Made by a program: the position numbers and the translations under genes. 64,000 bases of DNA from JACSRF01 sp963695505 (GTDB lineage: Bacteria; Chloroflexota; Anaerolineae; Promineifilales; Promineifilaceae): the NCBI GenBank assembly GCA_963695505.1, contig CAVOGX010000015.1, positions 248,001 to 312,000 of the forward strand, in the 5' to 3' direction. This document shows positions 54,834-64,000 of this stretch, one piece after another. Position 1 is the first letter of the stretch. Each line of letters opens with the position of its first letter. The notes under the pieces were generated by a model that was not told where the DNA came from, did not search any database, and was given only the letters and a program-made list of their open reading frames with translations.

Positions 54834-54999
54834 TAAATCCCAGATTCGTAGCCAATTATTCGTTTAAGAAAATCAAAATGAGTGCTTGTTCTTTTACAAA
54901 AGGGTGCCTCAATTAAAAACTGGAAATAATGGTTTTTAGTAATGGAAGTGTAGCAAGAAAAATCCTACTCGTCAGGTTGCAAACTGTGGCGATCGATCA

Positions 55000-55027
55000 T
55001 TGCCATTTACTTGAATTACCATACAAT
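55000..55027 (+). promoter_or_regulatory. Promoter of the MFS gene
   Basis: TTGCCA, 16 bases, TACAAT, then a 30-base leader to the TTG start. The rest of the gap between the IS and this site (54837-54999) is AT-rich with nothing recognisable. Confidence 0.55.
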
Positions 55028-55056
55028 CCCCACAAGTTATCTTTGCGAGCAAACTC

Positions 55057-56313
55057 TTGGATAGACGCCGAATTATCCCCATTTTCTTTATCGTTTTCAC
55101 CAATATTCTGGGCGCAGGGGTCATACTACCTATTTTGCCGCTGCTGGCGGAAGGACGCTTTGGAGCTACAGCTTTGCAAGCTACCACGCTTTCGGCCGTT
55201 TACTTTGCCGCGCAATTTGTAGCCGCACCCTGGCTTGGGCGGCTATCTGACAGAATTGGCCGTCGCCCGGTTCTCATTGTTAGCCAGATTGGCACCGTTC
55301 TCTCCTTTATCCTGTTCATCTTTGCCGCAGAAATTGGACAAGCCCTTACTGCCAATGGCTTGAACTTGGGGATTTCCGGCGGTTTGTTTATGCTTTACGT
55401 CGCTCGCCTGCTCGACGGCATAACCGGCGGCAACATCACAACCGCTCAGGCATATATCACTGACGTCACAGCCCCCGAAGACAGGGCGCAATCATTAGGT
55501 ATCATTAGTGGCGCTTTCGGCATGGGCTTTATTTTCGGACCGGCTTTTGGTGGTATATTGGCCGAGGTTAGCCTGACTGCACCATTTATTGGCGCAGCTT
55601 TTATTACTGTTATTAGCGTGTTGCTGACTATCTTTCTGCTCGAAGAGTCCCTCGACCCGGCAGACAGAGACGCTGTGCGCGGGAACGGCCGTACCAAGGA
55701 GATTCCCCTTCGCGCTATCCTGGAAAATCGCACCATTCTCATGGTCCTTATTATTACTGGGGTTGTCACACTTTCATTTTCCGCCCTGCAAAGCACCTTC
55801 GCCCTCTACATGGAGCGTATTGTCTTCCCCAATGAACCCAACCAAGGTGTTGTGGCGCGGAATGCCGGACTGGTTCTCACCCTTATCGGTATCATCACTG
55901 TTATTACCCAGTTGGTCCTTATCAAACCTCTGGTTAAACGGTTGGGTGAATTTCGGTTGGCAATTTTAGGGCAGCTTAGCCTCATGGTCGCCTTCATTGG
56001 GCTGGCATCCGTCACTAATATTTATGTTGTGGGCTTATTCGCTGTCCCGGTAGCATTCGGTAACAGCATCAACCAGCCCAGCTTGCAGGCAATTCTTACC
56101 CGCGGCAGCGAGCAGCGTATGCGCGGCCGTTTGTTGGGGCTTTACCAATCAGCCCGCAGTCTGTCGCTAATCGTTGGTCCCATCGGCGCAGGCTACATTT
56201 TTCAGCAAATCAGCCCTCGCGCCCCTTACGCTGCGGCTGTGCCCATCTTGCTGGTGGCGGTTACCCTTAGCTATTTTCTGATGCGGCGTGACAATTTGGC
56301 GCAAACTCACTAA
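55057..56313 (+). CDS. MFS transporter, drug-exporter type
   Basis: 418 residues, twelve helices. GRLSDRIGRRPVLI is the MFS motif A after helix 2, and the layout resembles TetA-type proton antiporters (DHA1). Substrate unknown. The start is TTG 55057, since no ATG fits before helix 1. Confidence 0.88.
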   Translation: MDRRRIIPIFFIVFTNILGAGVILPILPLLAEGRFGATALQATTLSAVYFAAQFVAAPWLGRLSDRIGRRPVLIVSQIGTVLSFILFIFAAEIGQALTANGLNLGISGGLFMLYVARLLDGITGGNITTAQAYITDVTAPEDRAQSLGIISGAFGMGFIFGPAFGGILAEVSLTAPFIGAAFITVISVLLTIFLLEESLDPADRDAVRGNGRTKEIPLRAILENRTILMVLIITGVVTLSFSALQSTFALYMERIVFPNEPNQGVVARNAGLVLTLIGIITVITQLVLIKPLVKRLGEFRLAILGQLSLMVAFIGLASVTNIYVVGLFAVPVAFGNSINQPSLQAILTRGSEQRMRGRLLGLYQSARSLSLIVGPIGAGYIFQQISPRAPYAAAVPILLVAVTLSYFLMRRDNLAQTH

Positions 56314-56323
56314 ACTAACAAAC

Positions 56324-57025
56324 ATGATTGCCCGCTTTGAGTCCCAAAAAAGCCAAAATCCTTTCTGGCTCCAGATCCAAAATAGCCGGAAGACGGTTCC
56401 CCCCGATCATAAACCCCTGAACTTGAGTGTGCGCTGGCTGTTGGGGAGCATAACGGCCGTTTTCATCCTTTGGCTTATTTTCCACCGCCTCCTGCAGCCA
56501 GCCTGGTTCAGCCAGATGCCCGAAGCATTCCGGGAGTTGCTCTGGTTAAGTGAGGCTGCAGGCGCCCTTACCCTGATCCTTATTTGGCTGTTGTTATGGT
56601 GGCGGCATAAAGTAGAAACGGTCGTAGCCCTGTCCCAACTCGTCATTCCCAACCTGAGCGTTAGGGAACTCTACGACCTCTCACCACGCGAATTTGAAGA
56701 ATTCGTAGCCAAACTCTTTCGTAAAAAGGGTTACCGGGTGCGGGTGCGGGGACGCAGCGGCGATAAAGGTGTAGATTTAGAATTGATAGGGCAATATGGC
56801 AAACGTGCAATTGTGCAATGCAAGCGTTATCGCAGCACCATCGGCCCTGAAATCATTCGTGAGCTTTATGGTACGCTCATGCACGAACGTGTCGCCCACG
56901 CTTTTCTCGTTACCAGCGCCGACATATCAGGGTCTGCCCGCCAATGGGCCCAAGGTAAGCCCATAACCCTCATCGATGGCCAAACCCTGGTGCAAATCGC
57001 CTCTATCCTCTCCGGGAAAAAATAA
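56324..57025 (+). CDS. Membrane-anchored Mrr-like restriction endonuclease domain protein
   Basis: About 233 residues. Two N-terminal transmembrane helices (around 45-65 and 85-105), then a Mrr_cat domain: LSPREFEEFVAKLFRKKGY, GDKGVDLELIG and AIVQCKRYR give the PD-(D/E)XK-type D...QxK nuclease core. Such membrane-tethered Mrr proteins are widespread and of unknown role; cleavage of modified or foreign DNA is inferred. The next gene starts 19 bases later. Confidence 0.8.
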   Translation: MIARFESQKSQNPFWLQIQNSRKTVPPDHKPLNLSVRWLLGSITAVFILWLIFHRLLQPAWFSQMPEAFRELLWLSEAAGALTLILIWLLLWWRHKVETVVALSQLVIPNLSVRELYDLSPREFEEFVAKLFRKKGYRVRVRGRSGDKGVDLELIGQYGKRAIVQCKRYRSTIGPEIIRELYGTLMHERVAHAFLVTSADISGSARQWAQGKPITLIDGQTLVQIASILSGKK

Positions 57026-57044
57026 CCTTATACTGCATTTCCAA

Positions 57045-57650
57045 ATGAAACCTGGTGATCCCACTATTAATACCTATAACCAGATTGCCGCTATTTACCA
57101 GTCCGCAAACCAAAATCGCGGAATCATTGCCGATCAACTTGAAAAGTTTATTGTTTCTTTGCCAAACAAAGCCAGGGTTTTAGATTTAGGCTGTGGTCCT
57201 GGTTTTGACACATTTGCTATGCGGAAGAACGGCCTGCAAGCTATCGGTTTTGACCTTGCCATGGAAATGCTGCGCATAGGCCATGAAAAATACGCGGTCC
57301 CTCTGGTGCAAGCAGATTTATTTCATATTCCCGTCTCACGGGTTGACGGAGTTTGGGCCTGTGCCTCACTGCTGCACCTGAACCGAGCAGACATGCCTGC
57401 CGCCCTCAAAGAAATTGCCCGCGTGTTGACCCCCGATGGGATTTTTTACCTTTCCCTCAAATGGGGTAAAGGGAGTGACTGGAAAGAAAAATCCTATCGT
57501 GAAAAGGCGCCGCGTTATTTCACTTATTGGTTGCCAGAAACCATTGATCCGCTGCTTTCAGCAGCAGGATTCACCATTTATGACGGCTGCCTGCAAACCG
57601 GATTCGAAGACGCATGGCTGGTGCGCTTTGCCCGCCGGTCAGCCGAATAA
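57045..57650 (+). CDS. Class I SAM-dependent methyltransferase
   Basis: About 201 residues. VLDLGCGPGFDTFAMRKNG is motif I; FDLAMEMLRIGHEK and the acidic VQADLFHIP follow. Methyltransferase type 11/25, substrate unknown. ATG 57045 aligns the protein with the family start. Confidence 0.85.
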   Translation: MKPGDPTINTYNQIAAIYQSANQNRGIIADQLEKFIVSLPNKARVLDLGCGPGFDTFAMRKNGLQAIGFDLAMEMLRIGHEKYAVPLVQADLFHIPVSRVDGVWACASLLHLNRADMPAALKEIARVLTPDGIFYLSLKWGKGSDWKEKSYREKAPRYFTYWLPETIDPLLSAAGFTIYDGCLQTGFEDAWLVRFARRSAE

Positions 57651-57696
57651 TTTAAAAATGCAGCCTATTTTACAGGCTGTCTACTATGAGGAAAGG

Positions 57697-59073
57697 ATGA
57701 TGAGCGAACAAAACGCCATATTAGCAAAGGTTGACACTCACATTGAGAATAGAATTGATTATTGGCTCGAACAGCTTGGGCGGCTTTGCGCCCAACCTAG
57801 CATCTCCGCCCAACACATTGGGATAAATGAAACGGCCGAACTTGTGGCCGACATGCTGCGCGAACAAGGCTACCAGGCTGAAATTTTGCCCTCCGATGGC
57901 AATCCAGTGGTATTTGGTGAAGGAGGCAGCAAGGGGAATAAAACCCTGCTTTTTTATCTACACTACGACGTGCAACCCCCTGAACCTCTGGAACTATGGG
58001 AGTCGCCTCCGTTCAAAATGACCCGCCGCGGCGACAAATTCTATGCTCGAGGCATCAGCGATGACAAAGGGCACGTCATTGCCAGATTGGCTGCGCTAGA
58101 AGCCGTGCGCGCCGTACTGGGCGAACTGCCGTGTAACGTTAAGTTCATCATTGAAGGGGAAGAGGAGGTAGGCAGCCCTAATATGCCCGCTTTTGTGGCC
58201 CAAAATCAAAAAAGGCTAGCTGCCGATGCCTGCATTTGGGAGTTTGGCGGGGTAGATTACGATGGCACGCCAACACAATCGCTGGGCATGCGGGGCATAT
58301 GCTACGTGGAGCTTTCTGTGCAGACAGCGTCTATGGACGCACATTCAGGGCTGGGAGGATCCATCTTCCCTAATGCAGCGTGGCGGCTGGTTTGGGCGTT
58401 AAATACCCTAAAAGATGATAGCGAACACATTCTCATACCTGGCTTTTATGACAACGTACAACACCCGAGCAAACTGGATATGGAATTATTAGAGAAATTG
58501 CCTGATTTCTCGGCACAATTAAAAGAAAACTATGCTTTGTCAGGCTTTTTACATGGGATGACGGGCGGAGTAACGTTGAAGAAAACGGCCGTTTTCGAAC
58601 CAACATGCACCATTTGCGGTCTTACCTCTGGCTACCAGGGGCCTGGCACAAAAACCGTGCTGCCGGCCCAAGCCAGTGCGAAGGTGGATTTCCGCCTGGT
58701 GCCAGACCAAACCCCAGAAGAAATTGTGGCCAAGCTGAGGGCACACCTGGACGCTCAGGGGTTCAGTGATGTGTCCATCAAGCTGTTGGGGGGCGGACGC
58801 CCAGCCAAAGTCGCTCCGGACCACCCTTTCGTGCAGCTAGCCAATGAAACGGCCGTTGCCGTCTATGGCAAAGAGCCCTTGGTCGAACCGATCATTGGCG
58901 GCAGTGGGCCAAACTACCCCTTTATTCACGTTTTGGGTCTACCAGTGGTTTCTGCCGGAATTGGCTACCCCGGCAGCCAGGTGCACGCCCCCAACGAAAA
59001 TATGCGCCTGGATTACTTTATCCAGGGCATCCGGCACACAGCATACATTATTGAGGGGTTTGGGCGCATGTAA
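57697..59073 (+). CDS. M20 family dipeptidase
   Basis: About 458 residues. Zinc ligands in YLHYDVQPPEP (His, Asp), FIIEGEEEVGS (Glu pair) and, near the end, the His of PGSQVHAPNE. A dimerisation domain lies in the middle. Related to carnosinase/CNDP-type dipeptidases rather than DapE. AGGAAAGG precedes ATG 57697; the next codon is also ATG. Confidence 0.9.
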   Translation: MMSEQNAILAKVDTHIENRIDYWLEQLGRLCAQPSISAQHIGINETAELVADMLREQGYQAEILPSDGNPVVFGEGGSKGNKTLLFYLHYDVQPPEPLELWESPPFKMTRRGDKFYARGISDDKGHVIARLAALEAVRAVLGELPCNVKFIIEGEEEVGSPNMPAFVAQNQKRLAADACIWEFGGVDYDGTPTQSLGMRGICYVELSVQTASMDAHSGLGGSIFPNAAWRLVWALNTLKDDSEHILIPGFYDNVQHPSKLDMELLEKLPDFSAQLKENYALSGFLHGMTGGVTLKKTAVFEPTCTICGLTSGYQGPGTKTVLPAQASAKVDFRLVPDQTPEEIVAKLRAHLDAQGFSDVSIKLLGGGRPAKVAPDHPFVQLANETAVAVYGKEPLVEPIIGGSGPNYPFIHVLGLPVVSAGIGYPGSQVHAPNENMRLDYFIQGIRHTAYIIEGFGRM

Positions 59074-59129
59074 TCAGGATGCAGATTTGCATGTGGCTGC
59101 TCCCCCGCTATTCTGTATATCTGCACTTT

Positions 59130-60557
59130 CTACGCTTTCGCCGCCATTTCTTCGCCAAAATGTAACAGCGCTTTCACCCGCTCGTCGTTAGGTGCTTCTG
59201 CATAGACCCGCAGCACCGGTTCCGTGCCGGACGGCCGTATCAACAGCCAGCTTCCGTCATTCAGGTAATATTTCACACCATCAGTCGTCTGTATATCCTC
59301 TATAGTTACACCCGAAATGGCTGAGGGTGCTTCATGAAGCAGCAAGTTTACCATGTCCGCTTTGGCCACAGGCCGCGAGAGCTTCATGTCCGTGCGCTTG
59401 TACTGCGCGGGGCCGTACACTTGTAAAAGCCCTTCCACCAATTCGTGAAGGGGCAACCTCGCTTCCGCTATTACTTCTAACAACAGCAGCCCCATTAACA
59501 CCCCATCACCCTCAGGAATGTGTCCCTGGATACTTATACCGCCTGATTCTTCACCGCCCATGACAACATCATTTTCCAACATCAAATCGGCTATGTGATT
59601 AAAGCCCACGGGCGTCTCAATTAGTGGCAAACCATATTCAGCGGCGATTCTGTCAACCATGCGCGTAGTCGAAACCGTGCGCACCACCTTGCCCCGCAGC
59701 CCGCGCTTTTCCAACAGGTAACGCAAAACCAGGGCATAAATACGGTGCGGATCGACAAAATGACCATTGGCGTCTACCGCCCCAATGCGGTCTGCGTCAC
59801 CGTCTGTCGCCAGCCCCACGTGCCAATGCCCTGCTTGAATAGTGGACATGAGCAAGCCCAAATGGCGCGCAATAGGTTCCGGATGAATGCCGCCAAAGCC
59901 GGGGTTCATCTCATGGCGAATATTTAGCAGGCGCGTGCGGCCTCTAGCCAGCATTTCGCCAATGACGCCGCGCCCAGAGCCAAACATTCCGTCTGCCACT
60001 ACACGCAATTCACCGCTAGAAATGATGTCCAGGTCAACTAATTTGCTCAAGTGCTCATAGTATGCCCAAGAGGGATCGAACTTTATCACTCTCTCCTGTC
60101 TGATGGCGGTTTCTAAATCTAACAAGATGGGTTCTTTGTTAGCTTCCAAATTTTGGCGCAATATTTGCATAACCTGTTTGTGCTGTGCAGGGCTGGCACT
60201 GCCCCCATAGTGCGCTTTTAGCTTCACGCCATTGTAACGTGGGGCATTGTGGCTGGCGGTAATCATCACGCCTGCCGCAGCCCGCTTATTGACAATAGCA
60301 TAACTAACGGCCGGTGTGGGCGTATCAGCCCGGGCCAACCATGTGTGAATGCCATTGCCAGCCATCACCCGCGCCACTTCTGCGGCGTAGCGATCTGAAA
60401 GGAAGCGTGTGTCGTAGCCAACAACCACATTCAGGTTATCTGGGGATTCGGCGCACACGTAGTCGGCAATGGCCTGGGCCACAAGCCGCAAGTTGCTGAA
60501 GGTGAATGTATCGCTGATGACAGCTCGCCAACCGTCGGTCCCAAATTTTATGCTCAT
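59130..60557 (-). CDS. Phosphoglucomutase/phosphomannomutase family protein
   Basis: 475 residues. Start IKFGTDGWRAV, active-site Ser loop GVMITASHNAPRYNG, metal loop LATDGDADRIG, sugar loop MGGEESGG and C-terminal phosphate loop RPSGTEPVLRVY: all four functional loops are complete. Interconverts hexose 1- and 6-phosphates; glucose or mannose preference cannot be told. Would link to the phosphorylase at the window start, which makes glucose-1-phosphate. Confidence 0.93.
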   Translation of the reverse strand: MSIKFGTDGWRAVISDTFTFSNLRLVAQAIADYVCAESPDNLNVVVGYDTRFLSDRYAAEVARVMAGNGIHTWLARADTPTPAVSYAIVNKRAAAGVMITASHNAPRYNGVKLKAHYGGSASPAQHKQVMQILRQNLEANKEPILLDLETAIRQERVIKFDPSWAYYEHLSKLVDLDIISSGELRVVADGMFGSGRGVIGEMLARGRTRLLNIRHEMNPGFGGIHPEPIARHLGLLMSTIQAGHWHVGLATDGDADRIGAVDANGHFVDPHRIYALVLRYLLEKRGLRGKVVRTVSTTRMVDRIAAEYGLPLIETPVGFNHIADLMLENDVVMGGEESGGISIQGHIPEGDGVLMGLLLLEVIAEARLPLHELVEGLLQVYGPAQYKRTDMKLSRPVAKADMVNLLLHEAPSAISGVTIEDIQTTDGVKYYLNDGSWLLIRPSGTEPVLRVYAEAPNDERVKALLHFGEEMAAKA

Positions 60558-60684
60558 TGATTTCCTTCCGAAAAAAACTGGAGTGAATACTTATTTTGAT
60601 TTGCGCTAACTCTCGGTTTCTGGCAGGCACAACACCGAGATTTCTTGAAAGCCCAGGAACCAGTCCGCAAATGTCTCGTACCGA

Positions 60685-62292
60685 TCACGGGGTCTGGTCG
60701 ATACGGCCGATTTCCACGCTGTTAACGGCCGTACTAACCGCATAAGTGCTGACATGCTGGTATAGAGTCAATGCAGGAAGTGAATTATCAAAATAACGCA
60801 AAAAGTTATCATAAAAGGGCTTTCTTTCCGCCTGCGGCCAGGTTTGCCGCGCCCTTTCCAATTCCTCGCTGGCCCGGCGATTATTCCAGGCAGCATAATT
60901 TTGCCCGCGAATGATTGCCTCCTGGCTCCAAAAATCATACAAATCCGGGTCCCCTGTGGGACGTACTTCCACCAGAGCCACGTCAAAATCACGCTCTGCC
61001 AGGGCCGTTTGCAGCTCGGCCAACGAGGCTGCAGTTTGCAAAGTAACACCGACCCCCACAGCCGACCATTGGCTTTGCACGGCTGTAGCTAAAGCGCGAT
61101 AAGTGGGGTTGTCCAGGTAAACCAGGCGCAGGTTCAGGGTTTCCTCTTCAAATTGGCGCGTGGTCTGCCCTTCGGGCAGCGTCCATCCGGCAGCATCCAT
61201 CAGGGAAACGGCCGTTTCCGGTGCAAAGGGGTAAGCTGTCAAAAGAGTAGGATTATACGCCCAAGTTGTAGGCAAATATGGTCCTTCAAGAGGCACACCT
61301 TGACCATGCAAGACATCATCTACAATCAAGTCACGATTTAGCGCGTATGCCAAAGCCTGCCGCATGTCTACCCGCCCCAGCGCTGGAGAACCGGACTCGC
61401 TCAAGTTGAATAGAAGCTCTGTAAATCGGGGCGCCCTGGTTGTGAACAGGCGAGCAGCAGGCAAAGCCGTCACTTCTGGCAGCATCACCGGCGACACCTG
61501 ATTGATGGCCTGAATTTCACCTGCGGCAAAGGAAGACAAAAGCTCATCTTCTGTGGCAAAAAAGCGAATTTCCAAGGCATCTATGTGGGTTTGCTGCCAC
61601 TGCTGGGGGTTGGGCAGCAATCGCAGCCGACCGGTAGCCTGTGGGTCCTGCTCAGGAGCCACAATAAACGGGCCTGTACCCACTGGAGCCGTATTAAAGG
61701 GATGATTGGGCAAAGAAACGGCCGTTACACCTTCAAGCAGGTGGGCAGGCAAAATTCCCCTGGTAGTCGCATCGAGAAAGGGAGAATAAGGAGCGGCAAG
61801 CTGAAATTGGACAGTTTGCTCATTAACGGCCGTCATCGTTACAGTTTGCCACAGCGCAGGTAGGGCTGGGTCACCCGGAAAATCCTCTGCCTGCAGTAAG
61901 CCATAGGTAAAGAGCACGTCCTCAACCGTGACGGGCGTTCCATCATGCCAGGTGACTCCTGGACGCAGCTTAAAGGTTACAGTCAGCCCATCTTCGCTGA
62001 CCTCCCAAGACTCCGCCAACGCTGGAACTAAGCGTCCATTGGCGTCTCGTTGAACCAGGCCATCGAATATTAAGCTGACCAATTCTCTGTCCACAGGATT
62101 TGGATCGCTCAGCAGTGGATTGAGGTAGCGCGGTGCGCCTACCATACCTTCCACTACATCTCCCCCCTCGATTGGCTCAATAACGGTGCAATAATTGGCC
62201 GTCTGTACCTGTTCCTGATAGGTAAGCAGGGTTAACACCAAAATGAAACCCGTCAGAGCCAACACCAACTGCCAGCGCAGGTGAATTTTCAT
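60685..62292 (-). CDS. ABC transporter substrate-binding protein, family 5 (peptide/nickel)
   Basis: About 535 residues. N-terminal signal/anchor (WQLVLALTGFILVLTLL), then VGAPRYLNPLLSDPNPVDRE and LRPGVTWHDGTPVTVEDV, the SBP_bac_5 signature, and YALNRDLIVDDVLHGQG. Oligopeptides are the usual ligand. No permease genes follow. I start at ATG 62292; the frame to GTG 62334 runs through a terminator hairpin. Confidence 0.88.
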   Translation of the reverse strand: MKIHLRWQLVLALTGFILVLTLLTYQEQVQTANYCTVIEPIEGGDVVEGMVGAPRYLNPLLSDPNPVDRELVSLIFDGLVQRDANGRLVPALAESWEVSEDGLTVTFKLRPGVTWHDGTPVTVEDVLFTYGLLQAEDFPGDPALPALWQTVTMTAVNEQTVQFQLAAPYSPFLDATTRGILPAHLLEGVTAVSLPNHPFNTAPVGTGPFIVAPEQDPQATGRLRLLPNPQQWQQTHIDALEIRFFATEDELLSSFAAGEIQAINQVSPVMLPEVTALPAARLFTTRAPRFTELLFNLSESGSPALGRVDMRQALAYALNRDLIVDDVLHGQGVPLEGPYLPTTWAYNPTLLTAYPFAPETAVSLMDAAGWTLPEGQTTRQFEEETLNLRLVYLDNPTYRALATAVQSQWSAVGVGVTLQTAASLAELQTALAERDFDVALVEVRPTGDPDLYDFWSQEAIIRGQNYAAWNNRRASEELERARQTWPQAERKPFYDNFLRYFDNSLPALTLYQHVSTYAVSTAVNSVEIGRIDQTP

Positions 62293-62301
62293 AAAACAAA
62301 G

Positions 62302-62352
62302 AAACGTGAAACGTTTGACGCGCAATAAAGGCACGCTTTGCGTTTCACGTTT
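62302..62352 (-). terminator. Terminator after secG
   Basis: AAACGTGAAACG and CGTTTCACGTTT form a twelve-pair stem with a 27-base loop, followed on the minus strand by CTTTGTTTT. The left arm contains GAAACGT twice, a heptamer repeat. The hairpin ends just before the next start codon, which has no Shine-Dalgarno sequence. Confidence 0.65.
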
Positions 62353-62378
62353 TATTGAAAGGGTTTATGAGGCGGGCG

Positions 62379-62624
62379 TTAACCCCAGGCCAAAAATGCC
62401 ATGATGGTCACTATGAAGAAGGCAACTGATGTCGCAATAGTCAAACTATGGAGTGTGGCTTCAACGCCTCGGCGGGTGCGCACACCACCGCTCAAGTCTG
62501 TACCGCCACCTAAAAACCCGCCCAGGTCTGACCCTTTCACCTGGAGTAAGACCAGGACAATCATGACAATTCCAAGAATTATTTCAATCACGCTCAAATA
62601 TGGAGCCAATGGCGCTAAATTCAT
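62379..62624 (-). CDS. secG: Preprotein translocase subunit SecG
   Basis: 81 residues, two helices around the cytoplasmic loop VKGSDLGGFLGGGTDLSGGV, the conserved glycine-rich SecG segment. Part of the SecYEG channel. Confidence 0.93.
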   Translation of the reverse strand: MNLAPLAPYLSVIEIILGIVMIVLVLLQVKGSDLGGFLGGGTDLSGGVRTRRGVEATLHSLTIATSVAFFIVTIMAFLAWG

Positions 62625-62703
62625 TTGTCGTTAATCCTCACGTTTAGTTTATGCAAATTCTGGCCTAAATTTCAGGCCAATTTTGCATTATAGCAGGCTA
62701 CAG

Positions 62704-64000
62704 CTATGCCGTCGAATCAGGCAAACGCAATGGCATGCGCCGCAGCCGCTGGCCGGTGAGGGCAAAAATTGCATTGCCCACCGCTGCCGCTACCGGCCCC
62801 ATGGGGGGTTCACCCACGCCAAAAGGCTCATCCCCGCTCTCTAGCAAGGTCACGTTAATGTCGGGTGCTTCTTTCATGGTAAGCAGCGGATAGCGATCAA
62901 AATTGGCCGGCACAACCTGGCCATCGGCAATGGTGACTTCCTCAAAAAAGGTAGAGCTGAGGCCCATGATGATGGACCCTTCGGTCTGGGCTTTTGCCCC
63001 GTCTGGATTGATGACGAGGCCAGGGTCCATAACGGCCGTTACCCGGTGTACCCGAATTTGCCCCTCTTCAAGAGATACTTCGGCGACCTGCGCAACTACC
63101 GTATTTACGTCAACCGAACAAGCAATTCCTCGTGCCCGACCAGCGGGGGGTGGCGTAGCCCAATCCGCTTCTTCGGCTACCGTTTCCAAGGCGCGGCGAA
63201 AGCGCCTCCCCAATTCAGTGTCCGGCAAATGCCGCAGGCGAAATTCCAGCGGATCAGCACCAGCCGCATGAGCCAGTTCATCCATGAAGCTTTCCACGGC
63301 AAAAACGTTTGCCAGCAAGCCCAGACCTCGCCACCAGCCGGTACGGATAGGCATCTTACAGCGCCAGGCGACGGTGCGCCTATGGGGTACTTCGTAATTA
63401 AGCAGTGCCCCACGCCACGAGCCGAAGTCTGCACCCAATACGGCGGCGGCCACGCCTGGTAAAAAGGGAAAAGCTACGTCACCGCTGGCTTGCTGGTGCT
63501 CCATGGCTTGAATACGGCCGTTGCTATCCAACGAGGCTTTTAAGATGCTGTGTGTCGGCGGACGAAAATACCCATCCCGAAATTCCTCCTGCCGGTTCCA
63601 GCCTACGTGCACCGGCCTGCCGGCCGCTGCCGAGAGACGTGCCGCCTCCTGGGCAACCTCCACATTTAATCGGCGCCCAAACCCTCCTCCCAGGTAAGTG
63701 GGAATCACCTCAACTTCCTCCTCTTGACGACCTAGCGCTTCGGCAATGCCGCCGCGAACCACAAAGGGGGATTGGGTTGCTACGTATGCGACTACTTTGT
63801 CACTCTGCACGTCTACCAGGGCTGCCTGCGGTTCCAAATGGGCATGGGCAGCCATAGGGGTGCGGTATTCTGCCAGCACAATTTGCCCATCGTGCAAATT
63901 TGCCTGGGCGTCCCCCTCTTTTTGGATGACAACGCCGGTTCCTTCCCCCACGGTGACCATCGCCTCCAGTTCTTCTTGCTGCCAGGGCGTGCCTTCGTCC
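62704..64000 (-). CDS. Molybdopterin-dependent aldehyde/xanthine dehydrogenase-type large subunit, C-terminal part
   Basis: At least 432 residues; the frame is open to the window end, so the N-terminus is missing. TYLGGGFGRRLNVEVAQEAARLS, RTGWWRGLGLLANVFAVESFMDELA and the final GVGEPPMGPVAAAVGNAIF are typical of the isoquinoline 1-oxidoreductase beta (IorB) branch of the xanthine oxidase family. GVGEPP carries the catalytic Glu. These enzymes hydroxylate N-heterocycles or aldehydes, often in the periplasm. The small FeS subunit should lie outside the window. Confidence 0.9.
   Translation of the reverse strand, partial: DEGTPWQQEELEAMVTVGEGTGVVIQKEGDAQANLHDGQIVLAEYRTPMAAHAHLEPQAALVDVQSDKVVAYVATQSPFVVRGGIAEALGRQEEEVEVIPTYLGGGFGRRLNVEVAQEAARLSAAAGRPVHVGWNRQEEFRDGYFRPPTHSILKASLDSNGRIQAMEHQQASGDVAFPFLPGVAAAVLGADFGSWRGALLNYEVPHRRTVAWRCKMPIRTGWWRGLGLLANVFAVESFMDELAHAAGADPLEFRLRHLPDTELGRRFRRALETVAEEADWATPPPAGRARGIACSVDVNTVVAQVAEVSLEEGQIRVHRVTAVMDPGLVINPDGAKAQTEGSIIMGLSSTFFEEVTIADGQVVPANFDRYPLLTMKEAPDINVTLLESGDEPFGVGEPPMGPVAAAVGNAIFALTGQRLRRMPLRLPDSTA

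Overview
The window is a gene-dense, moderately GC-rich bacterial chromosome segment. It has no rRNA, no tRNA that I can see, no CRISPR array and no prophage. A Rho factor, an AroK-AroB fusion, class III cyclase/AAA/TPR regulators, paired SPFH proteins, a PHP-AlbA_2 protein and YfhO/GT-C membrane enzymes, with no LPS genes, fit a filamentous or sludge-type Chloroflexota (Anaerolineae/Ardenticatenia-like). That assignment is an inference; no marker gene proves it.

Layout. 1-5.4 kb (+): 3' end of an alpha-glucan phosphorylase, an OsmC protein, small membrane proteins, a receiver domain and a PHP/AlbA_2 protein. 5.4-6.4 kb: an IS5-type element read through a -1 frameshift, abutting a Mog/MoaB gene. 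7-11.5 kb (-): two large GT-C-type membrane proteins. 11.6-14.9 kb: HAD phosphatase, rlmN, DUF1905 and a LysM-M23 peptidase, mostly frameshifted. 15-22.6 kb (-): rho, fbp and the core block rpsB-tsf-pyrH-frr-uppS-cdsA. 22.6-30.8 kb: ABC exporter, YhfC protease, orphan McrC, epimerase, threonine-dehydratase-like enzyme, azlCD and an RmlD-like reductase. 30.8-40.9 kb (-): an almost complete shikimate/chorismate/tyrosine operon (aroH-aroF-tyrA-aroA-aroE-aroC-aroKB, two SPFH genes, aroQ) behind a leader that looks like a transcription attenuator. 41.1-42.8 kb (-): an ABC-F protein with its own attenuator. 43-53.9 kb: solute-binding lipoprotein, glycerate kinase, enoyl-CoA hydratase, channel-like protein, S9 peptidase and a large cyclase/ATPase/TPR protein whose upstream region carries a second IS. 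55-64 kb: MFS exporter, membrane-anchored Mrr-like nuclease, methyltransferase, M20 peptidase, phosphohexomutase, peptide-binding protein, SecG and a molybdopterin hydroxylase subunit cut by the window end.

Two genome-scale repeat systems run across these genes. The first is the palindrome ACGGCCGT, usually AACGGCCGTT. I counted about 90 copies by eye where base composition predicts one or two; most lie in coding sequence and none lie in either IS. It behaves like the cyanobacterial HIP1 octamer but with a different sequence. The second is a set of degenerate heptanucleotide tandem arrays, like cyanobacterial STRRs, both between and inside genes and densest at 8.3-12.4 kb. I regard this pair as the most interesting content.

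About a dozen conserved genes, including most aro genes, are broken by single-base frameshifts. Nearly all are repaired by removing one base, and they cluster at 11.9-14.3, 27.1-30.4 and 36.3-45.0 kb. Local sequencing error is the likeliest cause, so I annotate these as one CDS each and mark the shifts.
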